Assembly (NCBI GenBank): GCA_903838415.1
Contig: CAILYI010000278.1
Coordinates: 1 to 34,732, forward strand
Direction of reading: 5' to 3'
Length of the DNA: 34,732 nucleotides
Origin: an uncultured Anaerolineae bacterium
GTDB lineage: Bacteria > Chloroflexota > Anaerolineae > Anaerolineales > Villigracilaceae
Made by a program: the position numbers and the translations under genes. The notes under the pieces were generated by a model, which saw only the letters and a list, made by a program, of their open reading frames with translations, had not been told where the DNA came from and searched no databases. This document shows positions 1 through 7,455 of this stretch, in pieces. Each line of letters starts with the position of its first letter. Within the stretch, counting starts at the first letter, position 1.

Positions 1-1
1 A

Positions 2-79
2 GAAGTCCCTTGTGCGTTTGACGCCGCGGGGATAGAGGGCGCCGTAGTTCGCCCGGTCAGACTCGTTCTGGCGAAATAA
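2..79 (+). CDS. 3' end of an upstream gene (partial)
   Basis: Only one + frame is open from the window edge to a TAA at 77-79; it would encode the last 25 residues of a protein, ending in VRPVRLVLAK. The other two + frames stop within the first 35 bases. The codon pattern is GC-rich like the neighbouring genes, and the sequence becomes AT-rich right after the stop, as expected for a gene end. The fragment is too short to name a family. It could also be non-coding. Confidence 0.35.
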   Translation, partial: EVPCAFDAAGIEGAVVRPVRLVLAK

Positions 80-213
80 AAAACCTAAAAATTAGTCATT
101 GGAATATATGTCTATATTTTTGAGAACTATATACTTATTGGCACTGAGAATGCTTCAACTCGGCTAAACAAGTTAGGTTGTTTCACCATGAAAGAAACCA
201 GGAGCTGCGACAA

Positions 214-1101
214 ATGATGGAGAAGCAAGTGCTGATCGATTCCGATCCGGCCACGGGCGAGCGCAACAGGGACGTTGATGATGGGCTGGCTTTTCTCGTT
301 CTGCTGGCTTCACCGAATATCAAGGTGCGGGGCATCACGATCAACTTTGGGAATGTTGGAGCGGATATTGGTTATGACGTGGCCAAAAACCTGCTGGAGC
401 TCGTCCGCGCCGATGTTCCGGTCTACAAAGGGGCAAAAACAAAAACGGAGTTGGGGCAAAGCAACAGGGCGGTAGACTACCTGATTGAAACGGTTCGAAA
501 GTCTCCGGGAGAGATTTCGCTCCTGGCCCTGGGCCCCCTCACCAATATTGCGACCGCCATGCTGCTGGATCCAAGCTTCGCGCACAATCTGAGGGAACTT
601 GTGATTATGGGCGGTTCGCTGAAGTTCAAGCCATTTTCCATTTTTGGAGAGTTCAATTTTCATCTTGATGGGCAAGCAGCGTCGATCGCGCTGTCAGCGC
701 CCGTTCTAAAAACGCTCCTTACCATGGATGTCTGCTCTCAAGCAGTTTTTCGCAAGGAACACCTGCGAATGCTTGAGCGCCACGATAGCCCCGTTTCGCG
801 CTACCTGGTGGAGGCGATCGATCCGTGGCTCGAATTGAACCGCAAGGTATTTTTCCGCGCGCAGGGCTTTTTCCCCTGGGACGTGGTGGCCGCCGCATAT
901 CTCATTGATAAAACCCTATTCGACGAGAATCCTTGTTCGTTCTCCGTTCAGAAAACAGGCCTGCGCTCAGGGAGAATCGATCAATTCCGGCGCATAGATT
1001 CCCGCCAGGCAGTTGATGGTGTGGTATCGATCAATGTGCCTGCGAAACTGGATACGGAACGTTTCATGAAACTGTTCATCGATGGATTGCTGAAATTTTG
1101 A
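214..1101 (+). CDS. Inosine/uridine-preferring nucleoside hydrolase family protein
   Basis: Predicted to hydrolyse the N-glycosidic bond of a (ribo)nucleoside to base and sugar in the cytoplasm. The N-terminus holds the metal- and ribose-binding Asp cluster: D9-S-D11-P and then D20-V-D22-D23, separated by a short loop (ATGERNR) rather than the compact DxDxGxDD of the classical enzymes. Further family marks are GITINFGNV, ALGPLTNIA, the MGG turn, the EFNFHLD ribose-binding segment, and a C-terminal PWDVVAA in place of the usual HDPLA. At 295 residues it has normal family length. The reading frame extends up to a TTG at 178, but ATG 214 has an AGGAG 9 bases upstream and begins just before the first beta strand, so I use it. 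It stands alone: the next gene is 150 bases away and separated by repeat sequence. Substrate cannot be told. Confidence 0.87.
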   Translation: MMEKQVLIDSDPATGERNRDVDDGLAFLVLLASPNIKVRGITINFGNVGADIGYDVAKNLLELVRADVPVYKGAKTKTELGQSNRAVDYLIETVRKSPGEISLLALGPLTNIATAMLLDPSFAHNLRELVIMGGSLKFKPFSIFGEFNFHLDGQAASIALSAPVLKTLLTMDVCSQAVFRKEHLRMLERHDSPVSRYLVEAIDPWLELNRKVFFRAQGFFPWDVVAAAYLIDKTLFDENPCSFSVQKTGLRSGRIDQFRRIDSRQAVDGVVSINVPAKLDTERFMKLFIDGLLKF

Positions 1102-1160
1102 AGCGAAACCGCGATGAAACCACCCGCAAACGATGGACAACGGACGACAGACGATCCCAC

Positions 1161-1250
1161 ACGGGACGGTCTATGGTCTATCGTCCACGGTCCGCCTTGC
1201 AAGCGTGGCGAATGGGTGCTACGCAATCCACGCGGCACATGGAGGTGTTT
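1161..1250 (+). repeat. 90-bp direct repeat, copy 1
   Basis: This 90-base block matches 1597-1686 with 7 mismatches and no gaps, so the copies sit 436 bases apart and bracket the DUF7662 gene. It begins in a segment rich in GGTCTATSGTC-type words and ends directly in the ribosome binding site of the next gene (GGAGG at 1241-1245). Bases 1126-1160 just before it (GGACAACGGACGACAGAC-like) are a rough inverted copy of its first part, so the transcript may fold. Confidence 0.85.
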
Positions 1251-1251
1251 G

Positions 1252-1506
1252 ATGGCTGGAAAATATACGCCGCTTGAAAATTACTTGCGTGACCTTCCTT
1301 CCGGTCAAAGCGAAGTTACGCTTGGCTTCGAACAAATCGAAGGGCTATTGAAGAATAAACTACCGTCCTCCGCGTATGAAGACCAGAGATGGTGGGAGCA
1401 TGAGACGGAAGGCAACCATCGCAACACCCGTTCATGGGCCAATGCAGGTTGGATGGTTGAAAGCTTGGACGTCCACGCGAAGTGGGTGAAATTTGTCCGC
1501 GCTTGA
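1252..1506 (+). CDS. DUF7662 domain protein
   Basis: An 84-residue cytoplasmic protein that matches the DUF7662 pattern almost end to end: YTPLENYL at residues 5-12, LGFEQIEGLLKNKLP in the middle, the RWWEHE pair of tryptophans, then RSWANAGWMVESLD and a final VKFVR strand. Function is unknown for the family; such proteins are small stand-alone domains often found in accessory DNA. ATG 1252 is chosen because GGAGG lies 6 bases upstream; the upstream extension of the frame runs through the 90-bp repeat and is not plausible protein. The gene sits exactly between two copies of that repeat and has no operon partner, which suggests it may have been acquired or lost as a unit. Confidence 0.72.
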   Translation: MAGKYTPLENYLRDLPSGQSEVTLGFEQIEGLLKNKLPSSAYEDQRWWEHETEGNHRNTRSWANAGWMVESLDVHAKWVKFVRA

Positions 1507-1906
1507 ATGCGCGACAGGTAGCAAGCTCGGAGGATATACAACCTTCAGCCCACCCCGAAGGCTGAAAAAAAACAGCCGACAGCCCGCCAAAAACCTTCGG
1601 GACGTTCTATCGTCTATCGTCCACGGTCCGCCTTGCAAGCGTGGCGGATGGGTGCTACACAATCCACGCGGCAAATGGATGTGTTTACTGGCAATGCTCA
1701 GCCGGAATCCTTTGAAGTGTTTTCCTGTGAATATGCCTGTGACAAACAGCGAGTGAATTTCTATGTCTCGTTACGCGGCGAGGAATTATCAAAATCAGCC
1801 GATAAACTGCTGAAAAACGTAACCATATTTTCGGATAAGTGTTCTGTTAATTACCTAATAAGTATGAATTGCTTTGCCCTAAAATACGCACTGGAATGCC
1901 GGTCGC
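1507..1906. other. 400-base gap with repeat and hairpin, no convincing gene
   Basis: Holds an imperfect hairpin (TTCAGCC at 1544-1550 pairing with GGCTGAA at 1560-1566, followed by A's rather than T's, so not a + strand terminator), then the second copy of the 90-bp repeat, then AT-richer sequence. A 102-codon frame from ATG 1677 to 1983 starts inside the repeat, has no recognisable domain and overlaps the next gene; I do not call it. Confidence 0.5.
1597..1686 (+). repeat. 90-bp direct repeat, copy 2
   Basis: Second copy of the block at 1161-1250 (83 of 90 positions identical). Here the Shine-Dalgarno-like GGAGG of copy 1 reads GGATG and the ATG that starts the DUF7662 gene is absent, so this copy does not lead into a gene. 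Confidence 0.85.
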
Positions 1907-2341
1907 ATGAAAAATTCTCTGGAAATATCGAACACTGTCTGGTTTGCACCTACCTTTTCAACGCTCATCCAGAATCGTACTGAAGGTCTGATGATTGTGG
2001 GCGCTGGAGCGTTACAAATGGGTTTGTACCTGGCGGGGCTGCCAGGTTGGGCTTGCCCGTTTAAGAGCTTGTTTGGTATTCCCTGCCCGGGCTGTGGGCT
2101 GACCACGGCCTCCGGTCAGCTTTTTCATGGACAATTTAGCGCGTCTTTGCATACTCATGCTTTTGCGCCGATCTTTGTCTGCTCGTTTTTGGTAATGGCG
2201 TTTGTTATCTTTCTTCCAGAAAAACAGCGCGAATCCACGGTAAAGAGGATTGCGGGGTTTGAACGGCGCACTGGTATAACCTCCCTGGTGCTGGTGTCTT
2301 TATTGATGTATTGGGTAATTCGGTTGGTTGGCCTTGTTTAA
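1907..2341 (+). CDS. DUF2752 family membrane protein
   Basis: A small integral membrane protein. The diagnostic block is CPFKSLFGIPCPGCGLTTA (residues about 50-68), which is the conserved Cys-rich signature of DUF2752, followed by the family's short amphipathic piece with SLHTHAFAP. Three hydrophobic segments are visible: about 29-46, 87-104 and 124-142. Function is unknown; the paired CPGC cysteines could bind metal or form a disulfide. The start is uncertain: ATG 1907 gives 144 residues but has no ribosome binding site, whereas ATG 1991 has AAGG 4 bases upstream and still keeps the first membrane segment (116 residues). The next small membrane gene follows after 35 bases, so the two are probably co-transcribed. 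Confidence 0.8.
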   Translation: MKNSLEISNTVWFAPTFSTLIQNRTEGLMIVGAGALQMGLYLAGLPGWACPFKSLFGIPCPGCGLTTASGQLFHGQFSASLHTHAFAPIFVCSFLVMAFVIFLPEKQRESTVKRIAGFERRTGITSLVLVSLLMYWVIRLVGLV

Positions 2342-2376
2342 ATCAAATTCTGTTCTATCACTCAAAGGAGAATAAT

Positions 2377-2631
2377 ATGCTTTCTGCAATCGGTTCGATC
2401 ATTATCTGGGTTGCTGGTATCGTGGTACTGGTTAAGCTTTTCCAAACAGAAGGCCTCATGAAAGGTATTCTGGGATTGATCTGCATGCTCTACACCTTTA
2501 TCTGGGGTTGGCAGCACATCGGCAAAGAAGAACTCAAACTGAAGACCTGGATGTATGTTTGGAGTGGCGCCATCGTTGTAGGCATTATTCTGAACGTGAT
2601 TGGTGGTATGTCATCGGGGAGCGGCAGTTAA
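2377..2631 (+). CDS. Small membrane protein, unknown
   Basis: An 84-residue protein with two hydrophobic stretches (about residues 2-20 and 26-44) and a third near 57-75, then a Ser/Gly tail (GGMSSGSGS). No family recognised with certainty. The start at ATG 2377 is supported by AAAGGAG 6 bases upstream; the longer frame from 2311 overlaps the DUF2752 gene in another frame and is rejected. It lies 35 bases after the DUF2752 gene and directly before a strong terminator, so it is the last gene of that small operon. Confidence 0.65.
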   Translation: MLSAIGSIIIWVAGIVVLVKLFQTEGLMKGILGLICMLYTFIWGWQHIGKEELKLKTWMYVWSGAIVVGIILNVIGGMSSGSGS

Positions 2632-2670
2632 TCGTACTTTTATTTATTCAATCTGACCAACCAACCACAA

Positions 2671-2713
2671 AAGCAAGGAGTGCTGTGCAAAACAGCGCTC
2701 CTTGCTTTTTTAA
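2671..2713 (+). terminator. Intrinsic terminator
   Basis: AAGCAAGGAGTGCTGT (2671-2686) pairs with ACAGCGCTCCTTGCTT (2692-2707) with a single G-U mismatch, a 5-base loop, and a run of T's to 2711. A textbook rho-independent terminator closing the 1907-2631 operon. Confidence 0.92.
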
Positions 2714-3161
2714 GTGATATCGCTTTTTTAGAAAGATTGCCCGATAAATGCGCGCGGGGACGAACGAAGACTTGGTCCCAGACTATGGAATTAAAGGGTT
2801 GCTGGCATATGGGGACTCAATTGATAATATCGACAAAATATCGAATAAATATAGACAAACTAACAAAAACGTTAAGTAAAAATATATAAAATCCGCTTGT
2901 TGAAATTTTACCAATATGATATAAAAGGTGAAATTTGATGCGTTAATAATTTCCAAGAAATCATTATTGTTACTAATTGTTATCGATCAAGCGCCAAGAA
3001 TTGCAGGCAACTTTTATTAATTTCAGTGCAACCTTGTCCTAGGGCTGAGTAAAAGCATTCCTTACCGTTTATTGTTAGAAAAAGAAATCTATTATCAGTG
3101 CTTTCCTGGGCATCTTCATATGTCCAGTATCTATATTTTTTTTATTACCAAGGAGACTCAC
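2714..3161. other. AT-rich intergenic region
   Basis: About 450 bases without a supportable gene. The part from 2815 to 3075 is markedly AT-rich compared with the neighbours, and probably holds the promoter for the lipoprotein gene at 3162. A weak promoter-like pair TTGTTG (2897-2902) and TATAAA (2920-2925) with 17-base spacing can be seen, but this composition would give such matches by chance. Confidence 0.35.
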
Positions 3162-3581
3162 ATGAAACACAACCTAACCAAGTTCTTTTCTCTGTTCCTG
3201 CTCGGTCTGATTTTGGTACTGAGCCTGGCTGCCTGCGGTGGCGCCCCTGCTGCTGATGCCGCTGCCGAAGCCCCCGCTGCCGAGGCAGATGCCCCTGCTG
3301 CCGCCGAAGCCCCCGCCGCTGAGGCACCTGCCGCCGCCGCGCCCGCCGGTGATATTGTCGCCCAGTTCACTTTCACCAATACCGGTACAGTTGAAATTTG
3401 CGAACTGTATCTCTCCCCGGTCGATACCCAAAATTGGGGACCTGACCAACTCAGTTCCAAGACAATTCCAGCCGGTGAAAAATTCACACTTAACAACATC
3501 CCAGCCGGAAAGTATGATGCCAAGGCTGTTGGTTGTAACAATGCTGGGGAGCAGGTCGTCCAGCTTGATATTAAAAACTAG
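3162..3581 (+). CDS. Small lipoprotein with Ala/Pro/Glu-rich linker
   Basis: A 139-residue predicted lipoprotein. The signal peptide ends in LAAC with the lipidated Cys at position 25; residues 26-62 are a low-complexity linker of Ala, Pro, Glu and Asp (AEAPAAE units) that would hold the domain off the membrane. The C-terminal 75 residues form a probable beta-sandwich (FTFTNTGTVEICELYLSP ... IPAGEKFTLNNIPAGKYDAKAVGC) with two cysteines; similar small domains are common in secreted proteins of Chloroflexota, but I cannot name the family. ATG 3162 is picked for its AAGGAG 6 bases upstream and the immediate signal peptide. It is followed by a long inverted repeat, so it may be monocistronic. Confidence 0.85.
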   Translation: MKHNLTKFFSLFLLGLILVLSLAACGGAPAADAAAEAPAAEADAPAAAEAPAAEAPAAAAPAGDIVAQFTFTNTGTVEICELYLSPVDTQNWGPDQLSSKTIPAGEKFTLNNIPAGKYDAKAVGCNNAGEQVVQLDIKN

Positions 3582-3605
3582 CTAAAAAATCTGTCGCTCG
3601 ATAGC

Positions 3606-3660
3606 CCCACTAAATCGTATTCTCCGACGAACTGCTTATCGGAGAATACGATTTAGTGGG
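3606..3660. terminator. 22-bp perfect inverted repeat, terminator-like
   Basis: Bases 3606-3627 (CCCACTAAATCGTATTCTCC...) are perfectly complementary to 3639-3660 around an 11-base loop. It lies 24 bases after the lipoprotein stop. No T-run follows on either strand, so it is not a canonical intrinsic terminator; it could protect the mRNA 3' end, act in a rho-assisted way, or be a protein site. Confidence 0.6.
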
Positions 3661-3787
3661 TGACAGCCAGGATTGTAGGTTTGAATCGTTTTCGTTGTCC
3701 GTAAACGCCCGGCAATGCTCCGCGCAGACCGCCTTTTTTATCATAATTTCATCACTTCGCCCGAACAATTCCCAAAAGAGATGCAAC

Positions 3788-5551
3788 GTGAATATTAAAA
3801 ATAATTTCAAATTTCGCCTTCTCGTTTTAAGCCTGTTGGTAATTTTCAGTCTGTTCTTGACCGCCTGTGGGGATGAGTCCACGCAGGTTGACCAACGGCC
3901 TACTGCTGAAGAGCAGCAGCCCGCCCAAGAGGCCTCGCCAACCGACGTAGAGCAGCCCACCACCGAGGCAGCCCAGCCCGCCCAAGATCCGTCCGAGGCG
4001 GCTGGCAGCATGGTTTCTGACACCGGTTTTCGCCCTGAGGTGAACGGCTTCTCGTATCCCAATTATGGCGATACTGGCTATACCACCAGCGGAGAAACCT
4101 TTCCGGTTGTTAACCTGACTTCGGTTGAAATGCGTCGCCTGTTCGGTGATGCTGTTTGCGCAGCGTCAGCCGAGAGCGATGGCACTTGTGTGCTGACTCC
4201 GCCTGCCAGCCAATGGATGGATCAGAACAACGCCAGCATGAGTGGCGGACACTGCGAGGGTTTCGCCGTCTTGAGCCAGATGATCTATGGTGGTTTCGTG
4301 GATCCCAACCAGTTCGGTGCGGCCCAAACCATCGATCTCCAGGTCAAGGATAACGAGGCCCTGCAGCGCGAATTGGCTTACTGGTGGACCACCCAGGGCC
4401 CGATCTGGAATACCCAGCAGGTGCTCGCCCCGAAAGATGCCGTCGCTTACCTGGAAGCGGAATATGCCAAAAATCCCAAAAACGTCTTCCGCCTCGGGAT
4501 CATGAAGGAAGATAAAACCGGCGGACATGCCATCACGGCTTTTGGTGTCCAGGATCAGGGTAATGGCATCTTCTGGATCATGGTTTATGACAACAACTAT
4601 CCCGGCCAGGCACGTCATATGACGGTGGATGCGAACGCCAACACCTGGGAATATGAGGCCTCGATCAATCCATCTGTCGGGCCGGATATGTATAAAGGCA
4701 GCGAGACCAACCCGATCTTGATCGCTGACAACCAGCCCCGCTTGCAAACCTTCACCTGTGATTTTTGCAATACCGCTGGAAGCGCCAGTAAAGGCGGCGG
4801 TCTGGCTGCAACAACGGCACAGTTTAACGAAATTTGGACCGAAGGTTACGTCAATGTTGAGCTGGAAGACGACCAGGGTCGGAAAATTGGATATGACGAA
4901 AAGGGGAATTTCGTCAATGAGATTACCGAAGCGAAGTTGACACCCACCCTGGCCGGCCCGTTGAGCGAAGTCCCGCCCGTGATCGATATGCCGGTGGGCA
5001 TGAATTTTACGGCCTACATTTGGGGTGATGACAAATCTGCCGAAATGCCGGCCTCGCTGGTGATGATTGGCAAAGGCTTTTACGTCGGGATCGACAACCT
5101 GGCTATGGCGCCTGGTCAGGAAGATCAACTGTATGTTGACGGCAGCGGCGATGTCATCAATTACAAAACCGACGCCCAGGAAAGCCCCGACATCATCGTC
5201 GGGATCGAGAAGCCCGGCGCCGATTTCGAACTGGTGCTGAAGGCTGTGAAAGTTTCCAAGGGTACCGATATCTCGGTCAATTTCGATCAGAAGGAAGATG
5301 TGTTTGCCTTCCAGACCACATCGGATGCGCCCGCGGAATTTACCATCTCGATCACCCGCATCGATGCCGACGGCAAGGAAGAGACTTTTGACACCGGTGA
5401 CACGACCATCACAATCGACCCGGCCAAATTGATGTACTTCTACTTTGGCAAATGGGAAGGTCAGGGCAGCAATCTCGAAGTCGGCTATGATGAGAACGGC
5501 AACGGCACCATCGAAGACAGTGAAGTAACCAACATGGCAGACGCTCAATAG
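3788..5551 (+). CDS. Lipoprotein with papain/transglutaminase-like cysteine peptidase domain
   Basis: A 587-residue predicted extracytoplasmic lipoprotein. The lipobox is LTAC (Cys27), followed by an acidic Pro/Gln/Glu/Thr linker to about residue 80. The central domain shows a Cys-His-Asp arrangement: GGHCEGF with Cys156, GGHAITAFGV with His247 and YDNNYP with Asp268, the order and spacing of papain-fold/transglutaminase-like enzymes. A beta-rich C-terminal half follows, ending in an EF-hand-like loop (DENGNGTIEDSE). Substrate is unknown; peptidase or cross-linking roles are both possible. The start is taken as GTG 3788, preceded by AAAAGAG and directly giving a signal peptide; the longer frame from 3656 would bury that signal. 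An unrelated 460-codon antisense frame is a shadow. Confidence 0.78.
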   Translation: MNIKNNFKFRLLVLSLLVIFSLFLTACGDESTQVDQRPTAEEQQPAQEASPTDVEQPTTEAAQPAQDPSEAAGSMVSDTGFRPEVNGFSYPNYGDTGYTTSGETFPVVNLTSVEMRRLFGDAVCAASAESDGTCVLTPPASQWMDQNNASMSGGHCEGFAVLSQMIYGGFVDPNQFGAAQTIDLQVKDNEALQRELAYWWTTQGPIWNTQQVLAPKDAVAYLEAEYAKNPKNVFRLGIMKEDKTGGHAITAFGVQDQGNGIFWIMVYDNNYPGQARHMTVDANANTWEYEASINPSVGPDMYKGSETNPILIADNQPRLQTFTCDFCNTAGSASKGGGLAATTAQFNEIWTEGYVNVELEDDQGRKIGYDEKGNFVNEITEAKLTPTLAGPLSEVPPVIDMPVGMNFTAYIWGDDKSAEMPASLVMIGKGFYVGIDNLAMAPGQEDQLYVDGSGDVINYKTDAQESPDIIVGIEKPGADFELVLKAVKVSKGTDISVNFDQKEDVFAFQTTSDAPAEFTISITRIDADGKEETFDTGDTTITIDPAKLMYFYFGKWEGQGSNLEVGYDENGNGTIEDSEVTNMADAQ

Positions 5552-5611
5552 CGATTTCTGTCAGATAATATTCAAAACCAAGAATTTCAATTCAAAACAA
5601 GGAGATCATAC

Positions 5612-6289
5612 ATGGACATCGATATTCAATTCCGCCCGTCATATTCATTGGCAATTGTCAAATTGGCGCCCAACGAGCGCATCCGCGCTGATTCAGGCGC
5701 AATGGTCAGTTTTTCGGCAGGGGTGGAGGTCGAAACCAAGGCCGAAGGTGGTTTGCTTAAATCACTGGGACGGGCTGTTCTGGGCGGCGAGTCTTTCTTT
5801 CAGAATTTCTGGAAAGCTGGCGCCCAGGGTGGCGAAGTTACCCTGGCCCCTGATCTACCCGGTGACGTTATCCAGATCGATATGACTGGTCAGCCGCTGA
5901 TGGTTCAATCCGGTTCATACCTGGCTTCAGAATCAGGCATTGACCTCTCAACCAAATTGAGCATCAAAGCCCTGAAGGCCGGTGAGGGCGTTTCCATGCT
6001 GGAAGCGACCGGAACTGGCAAGCTCCTGGTTTCATCTTACGGCGCGATTTACGAAAAAAACCTTGCGGCGGGTGAAAAGTATCTCGTCGATACCTCGCAC
6101 CTGGTAGCTTTTGATGCCAGCCTGGACGTCCAGACCAAGGCCGTTGGCGGGATGAAATCGACCTTCCTTTCCGGTGAAGGTCTGGTAGTCGAACTGACCG
6201 GCCCGGGGCGGATCTTTATCCAGACGCGCTCTCCGCAGGCGCTGATCAGTTGGATTATTCCGCAAGTGCCGCAAAAGAGCAGCAACTAG
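5612..6289 (+). CDS. AIM24/TIGR00266 family protein
   Basis: A 225-residue protein of the AIM24 family (formerly DUF124), a trimeric beta-helix-like fold of unknown biochemical role. The family shows in the N-terminal pattern LAPNERIRADSGAMVSFSAG, the FFQNFWKAG segment, the VQSGSYLASE motif near the middle and the final GLVVELTGPGRIFIQTRSP. No signal peptide or membrane span. ATG 5612 has AAGGAG 7 bases upstream. It follows the cysteine-peptidase lipoprotein by 60 bases without a terminator between, so the two are probably co-transcribed; a strong terminator follows at 6310. Confidence 0.9.
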   Translation: MDIDIQFRPSYSLAIVKLAPNERIRADSGAMVSFSAGVEVETKAEGGLLKSLGRAVLGGESFFQNFWKAGAQGGEVTLAPDLPGDVIQIDMTGQPLMVQSGSYLASESGIDLSTKLSIKALKAGEGVSMLEATGTGKLLVSSYGAIYEKNLAAGEKYLVDTSHLVAFDASLDVQTKAVGGMKSTFLSGEGLVVELTGPGRIFIQTRSPQALISWIIPQVPQKSSN

Positions 6290-6309
6290 GAAAAGAGATC
6301 CGGTGGTAT

Positions 6310-6350
6310 GAGAGGGAGCGGTGATTACCGCTCCCTCTCAATTATTATTT
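6310..6350 (+). terminator. Intrinsic terminator after the AIM24 gene
   Basis: A 13-bp perfect stem (GAGAGGGAGCGGT at 6310-6322 with ACCGCTCCCTCTC at 6327-6339), GATT loop, then AATTATTATTT. Ends the 3788-6289 transcript. Confidence 0.9.
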
Positions 6351-6363
6351 GTTTGTGATCCGT

Positions 6364-6381
6364 ATACGACAAAAGTCGTAT
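6364..6381. promoter_or_regulatory. Palindromic operator ATACGAC-AAAA-GTCGTAT
   Basis: A perfect palindrome with 7-base arms around AAAA. The 16-base core recurs exactly at 9667-9682 beside a Crp/Fnr-type regulator gene. Size and symmetry fit a Crp/Fnr dimer site, although the half-site is neither TGTGA nor TTGAT. That the neighbouring regulator binds it is inference. Confidence 0.7.
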
Positions 6382-6385
6382 CGGA

Positions 6386-6433
6386 GAAACAAGTCAGCCT
6401 ATACACTTGTATAGGCTGACTTGTTTCTTTTTT
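6386..6433 (+). terminator. Leader terminator/attenuator hairpin
   Basis: A perfect 19-bp stem (6386-6404 with 6409-6427) closed by ACTT and followed by a T-run interrupted by one C. It sits after the operator and 47 bases before the start codon at 6480, so if transcription starts near the operator the hairpin lies in the leader and could attenuate. Alternatively it is a second terminator backing up the one at 6310. Confidence 0.8.
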
Positions 6434-6479
6434 CACAATCAATCCGCGTCTGGCGCGGAATAAAAAAAGGAGAATGCAC

Positions 6480-7277
6480 ATGAAAAACAATACCAAACTT
6501 GGGGTAGCACTGGCAATCCTCGGGCTCCTGGCAGGGCTGCTAACGTTCTACCTGATGGCCTCGCAATACAACCTGGTGATTGATGTCAAGACCGCCGCGG
6601 GGCGCACCGACGAAGCGACCTCCGTCACCATTACCTACGCCGTGCTCGGTTGGATTGGCATCGCGGCGGGGGCCATCTGGGCCACTGTACTGTATGGTTT
6701 TGTCCGCAAGGAAAGCTGGGCCTGGTTCTGGGGCGCCGTCGCCGCGACCATCCAGCTATTGGTGGGTTTCTTCCCCGCCATCCCCGCGATGGACAGTCAC
6801 CTGCCTGGGCCGACGATGGCGGTTTTTGGAATCGGCGCCATCCTGTGGTTCGGCATGCTCTTGATCGGCGGCGTAAACTGGAAAGTCATCACCCTGACCT
6901 TCTTCGCCGGGATTGCTTACGTCCTGACTTTCATGGATGGCGTTGCTCCGATTTCCAAGTACACCACTTCGCACGATAACCCCTTCTGGAACGGCATGTA
7001 CGTCATGTCGCAGCAGGTCAGCTGGTGGGGCGCGGTGGCCTGGGCGATTTTCATCTTTGCGGTTTTCAAGAAAAAGGGTTGGGCCATCCCGGTGGGCATT
7101 TTCGGCGCGGCCATGTCGATGATGGCGGGTTACCCGCTCGGGCTGCACAATGCCATCTATGAAGTCCAGCGCTTCTCGATGTTCCTGCCCGCCCCGCTGC
7201 TCAGCACCATCCTGCTTGTGGTCATCCTGCTTCCCTCCACCCAGAAAATGCTCACAGACTGGAACAACTCCAAATAA
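6480..7277 (+). CDS. Polytopic membrane protein, unknown
   Basis: A 265-residue integral membrane protein with about eight hydrophobic segments (roughly residues 7-25, 47-71, 79-102, 111-134, 138-160, 180-203, 208-228 and 238-257). It is rich in Trp and Gly, contains no domain I recognise, and has no clear active-site motif. ATG 6480 is selected because AAGGAG ends 7 bases upstream; ATG 6474 would be only one base from that site. The candidate Crp/Fnr palindrome and a leader hairpin lie directly upstream, and the gene is followed by a long terminator, so it is probably a single-gene unit under that regulator. Its position before the prenyltransferase hints at a shared membrane or respiratory role, but that is only context. 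Confidence 0.7.
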   Translation: MKNNTKLGVALAILGLLAGLLTFYLMASQYNLVIDVKTAAGRTDEATSVTITYAVLGWIGIAAGAIWATVLYGFVRKESWAWFWGAVAATIQLLVGFFPAIPAMDSHLPGPTMAVFGIGAILWFGMLLIGGVNWKVITLTFFAGIAYVLTFMDGVAPISKYTTSHDNPFWNGMYVMSQQVSWWGAVAWAIFIFAVFKKKGWAIPVGIFGAAMSMMAGYPLGLHNAIYEVQRFSMFLPAPLLSTILLVVILLPSTQKMLTDWNNSK

Positions 7278-7282
7278 TCCCC

Positions 7283-7389
7283 GTACAGCCCAGTCGTGCA
7301 CTTTGACCGGAATCGTTTCAGCGACCTGTAACTCAAGATGAAACGATTCTTCAAAGCATCGAGCATGACTGGGCTTTTTCGGACTGTAC
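7283..7389 (+). terminator. Long nested hairpin terminator
   Basis: AGCCCAGTCGTGC (7287-7299) pairs with GCATGACTGGGCT (7363-7375) with one G-U, followed by TTTT. Inside, CTTTG/CAAAG (7301-7305, 7352-7356) and GAATCGTTTCA/TGAAACGATTC (7310-7320, 7339-7349) extend the arm; outside, GTAC pairs with GTAC (7283, 7386). The whole is a roughly 100-base near-continuous hairpin, much longer than an ordinary terminator. Confidence 0.8.
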
Positions 7390-7455
7390 CTCCGCTCTAG
7401 CCCAGATGTTTTGCAATGGACGATTAAAGATTTTTCACCCCCTGAGGAGACGATC

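Noticed and set aside
1544..1566. TTCAGCC/GGCTGAA hairpin as terminator of the DUF7662 gene
   Set aside because: The stem is followed by A's, not T's, and is only 7 bp.
1161..1686. Integron attC sites flanking a cassette
   Set aside because: The 90-bp copies are direct repeats flanking a small gene, but I could not find the RYYYAAC/GTTRRRY core pair or the attC fold, and there is no integrase.
1677..1983. 102-codon frame starting in repeat copy 2
   Set aside because: Cys-rich text without domain, starts inside the repeat and overlaps the DUF2752 gene; no proper ribosome site.
2680..2889. 69-codon frame after the first terminator
   Set aside because: Begins inside the terminator hairpin and runs into AT-rich non-coding sequence; no ribosome site.
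4166..5548. 460-codon open frame on the minus strand
   Set aside because: It lies entirely antisense to the lipoprotein peptidase gene, whose signal peptide, active-site residues and ribosome site are clear; the antisense translation has no recognisable domain and arises from codon bias.
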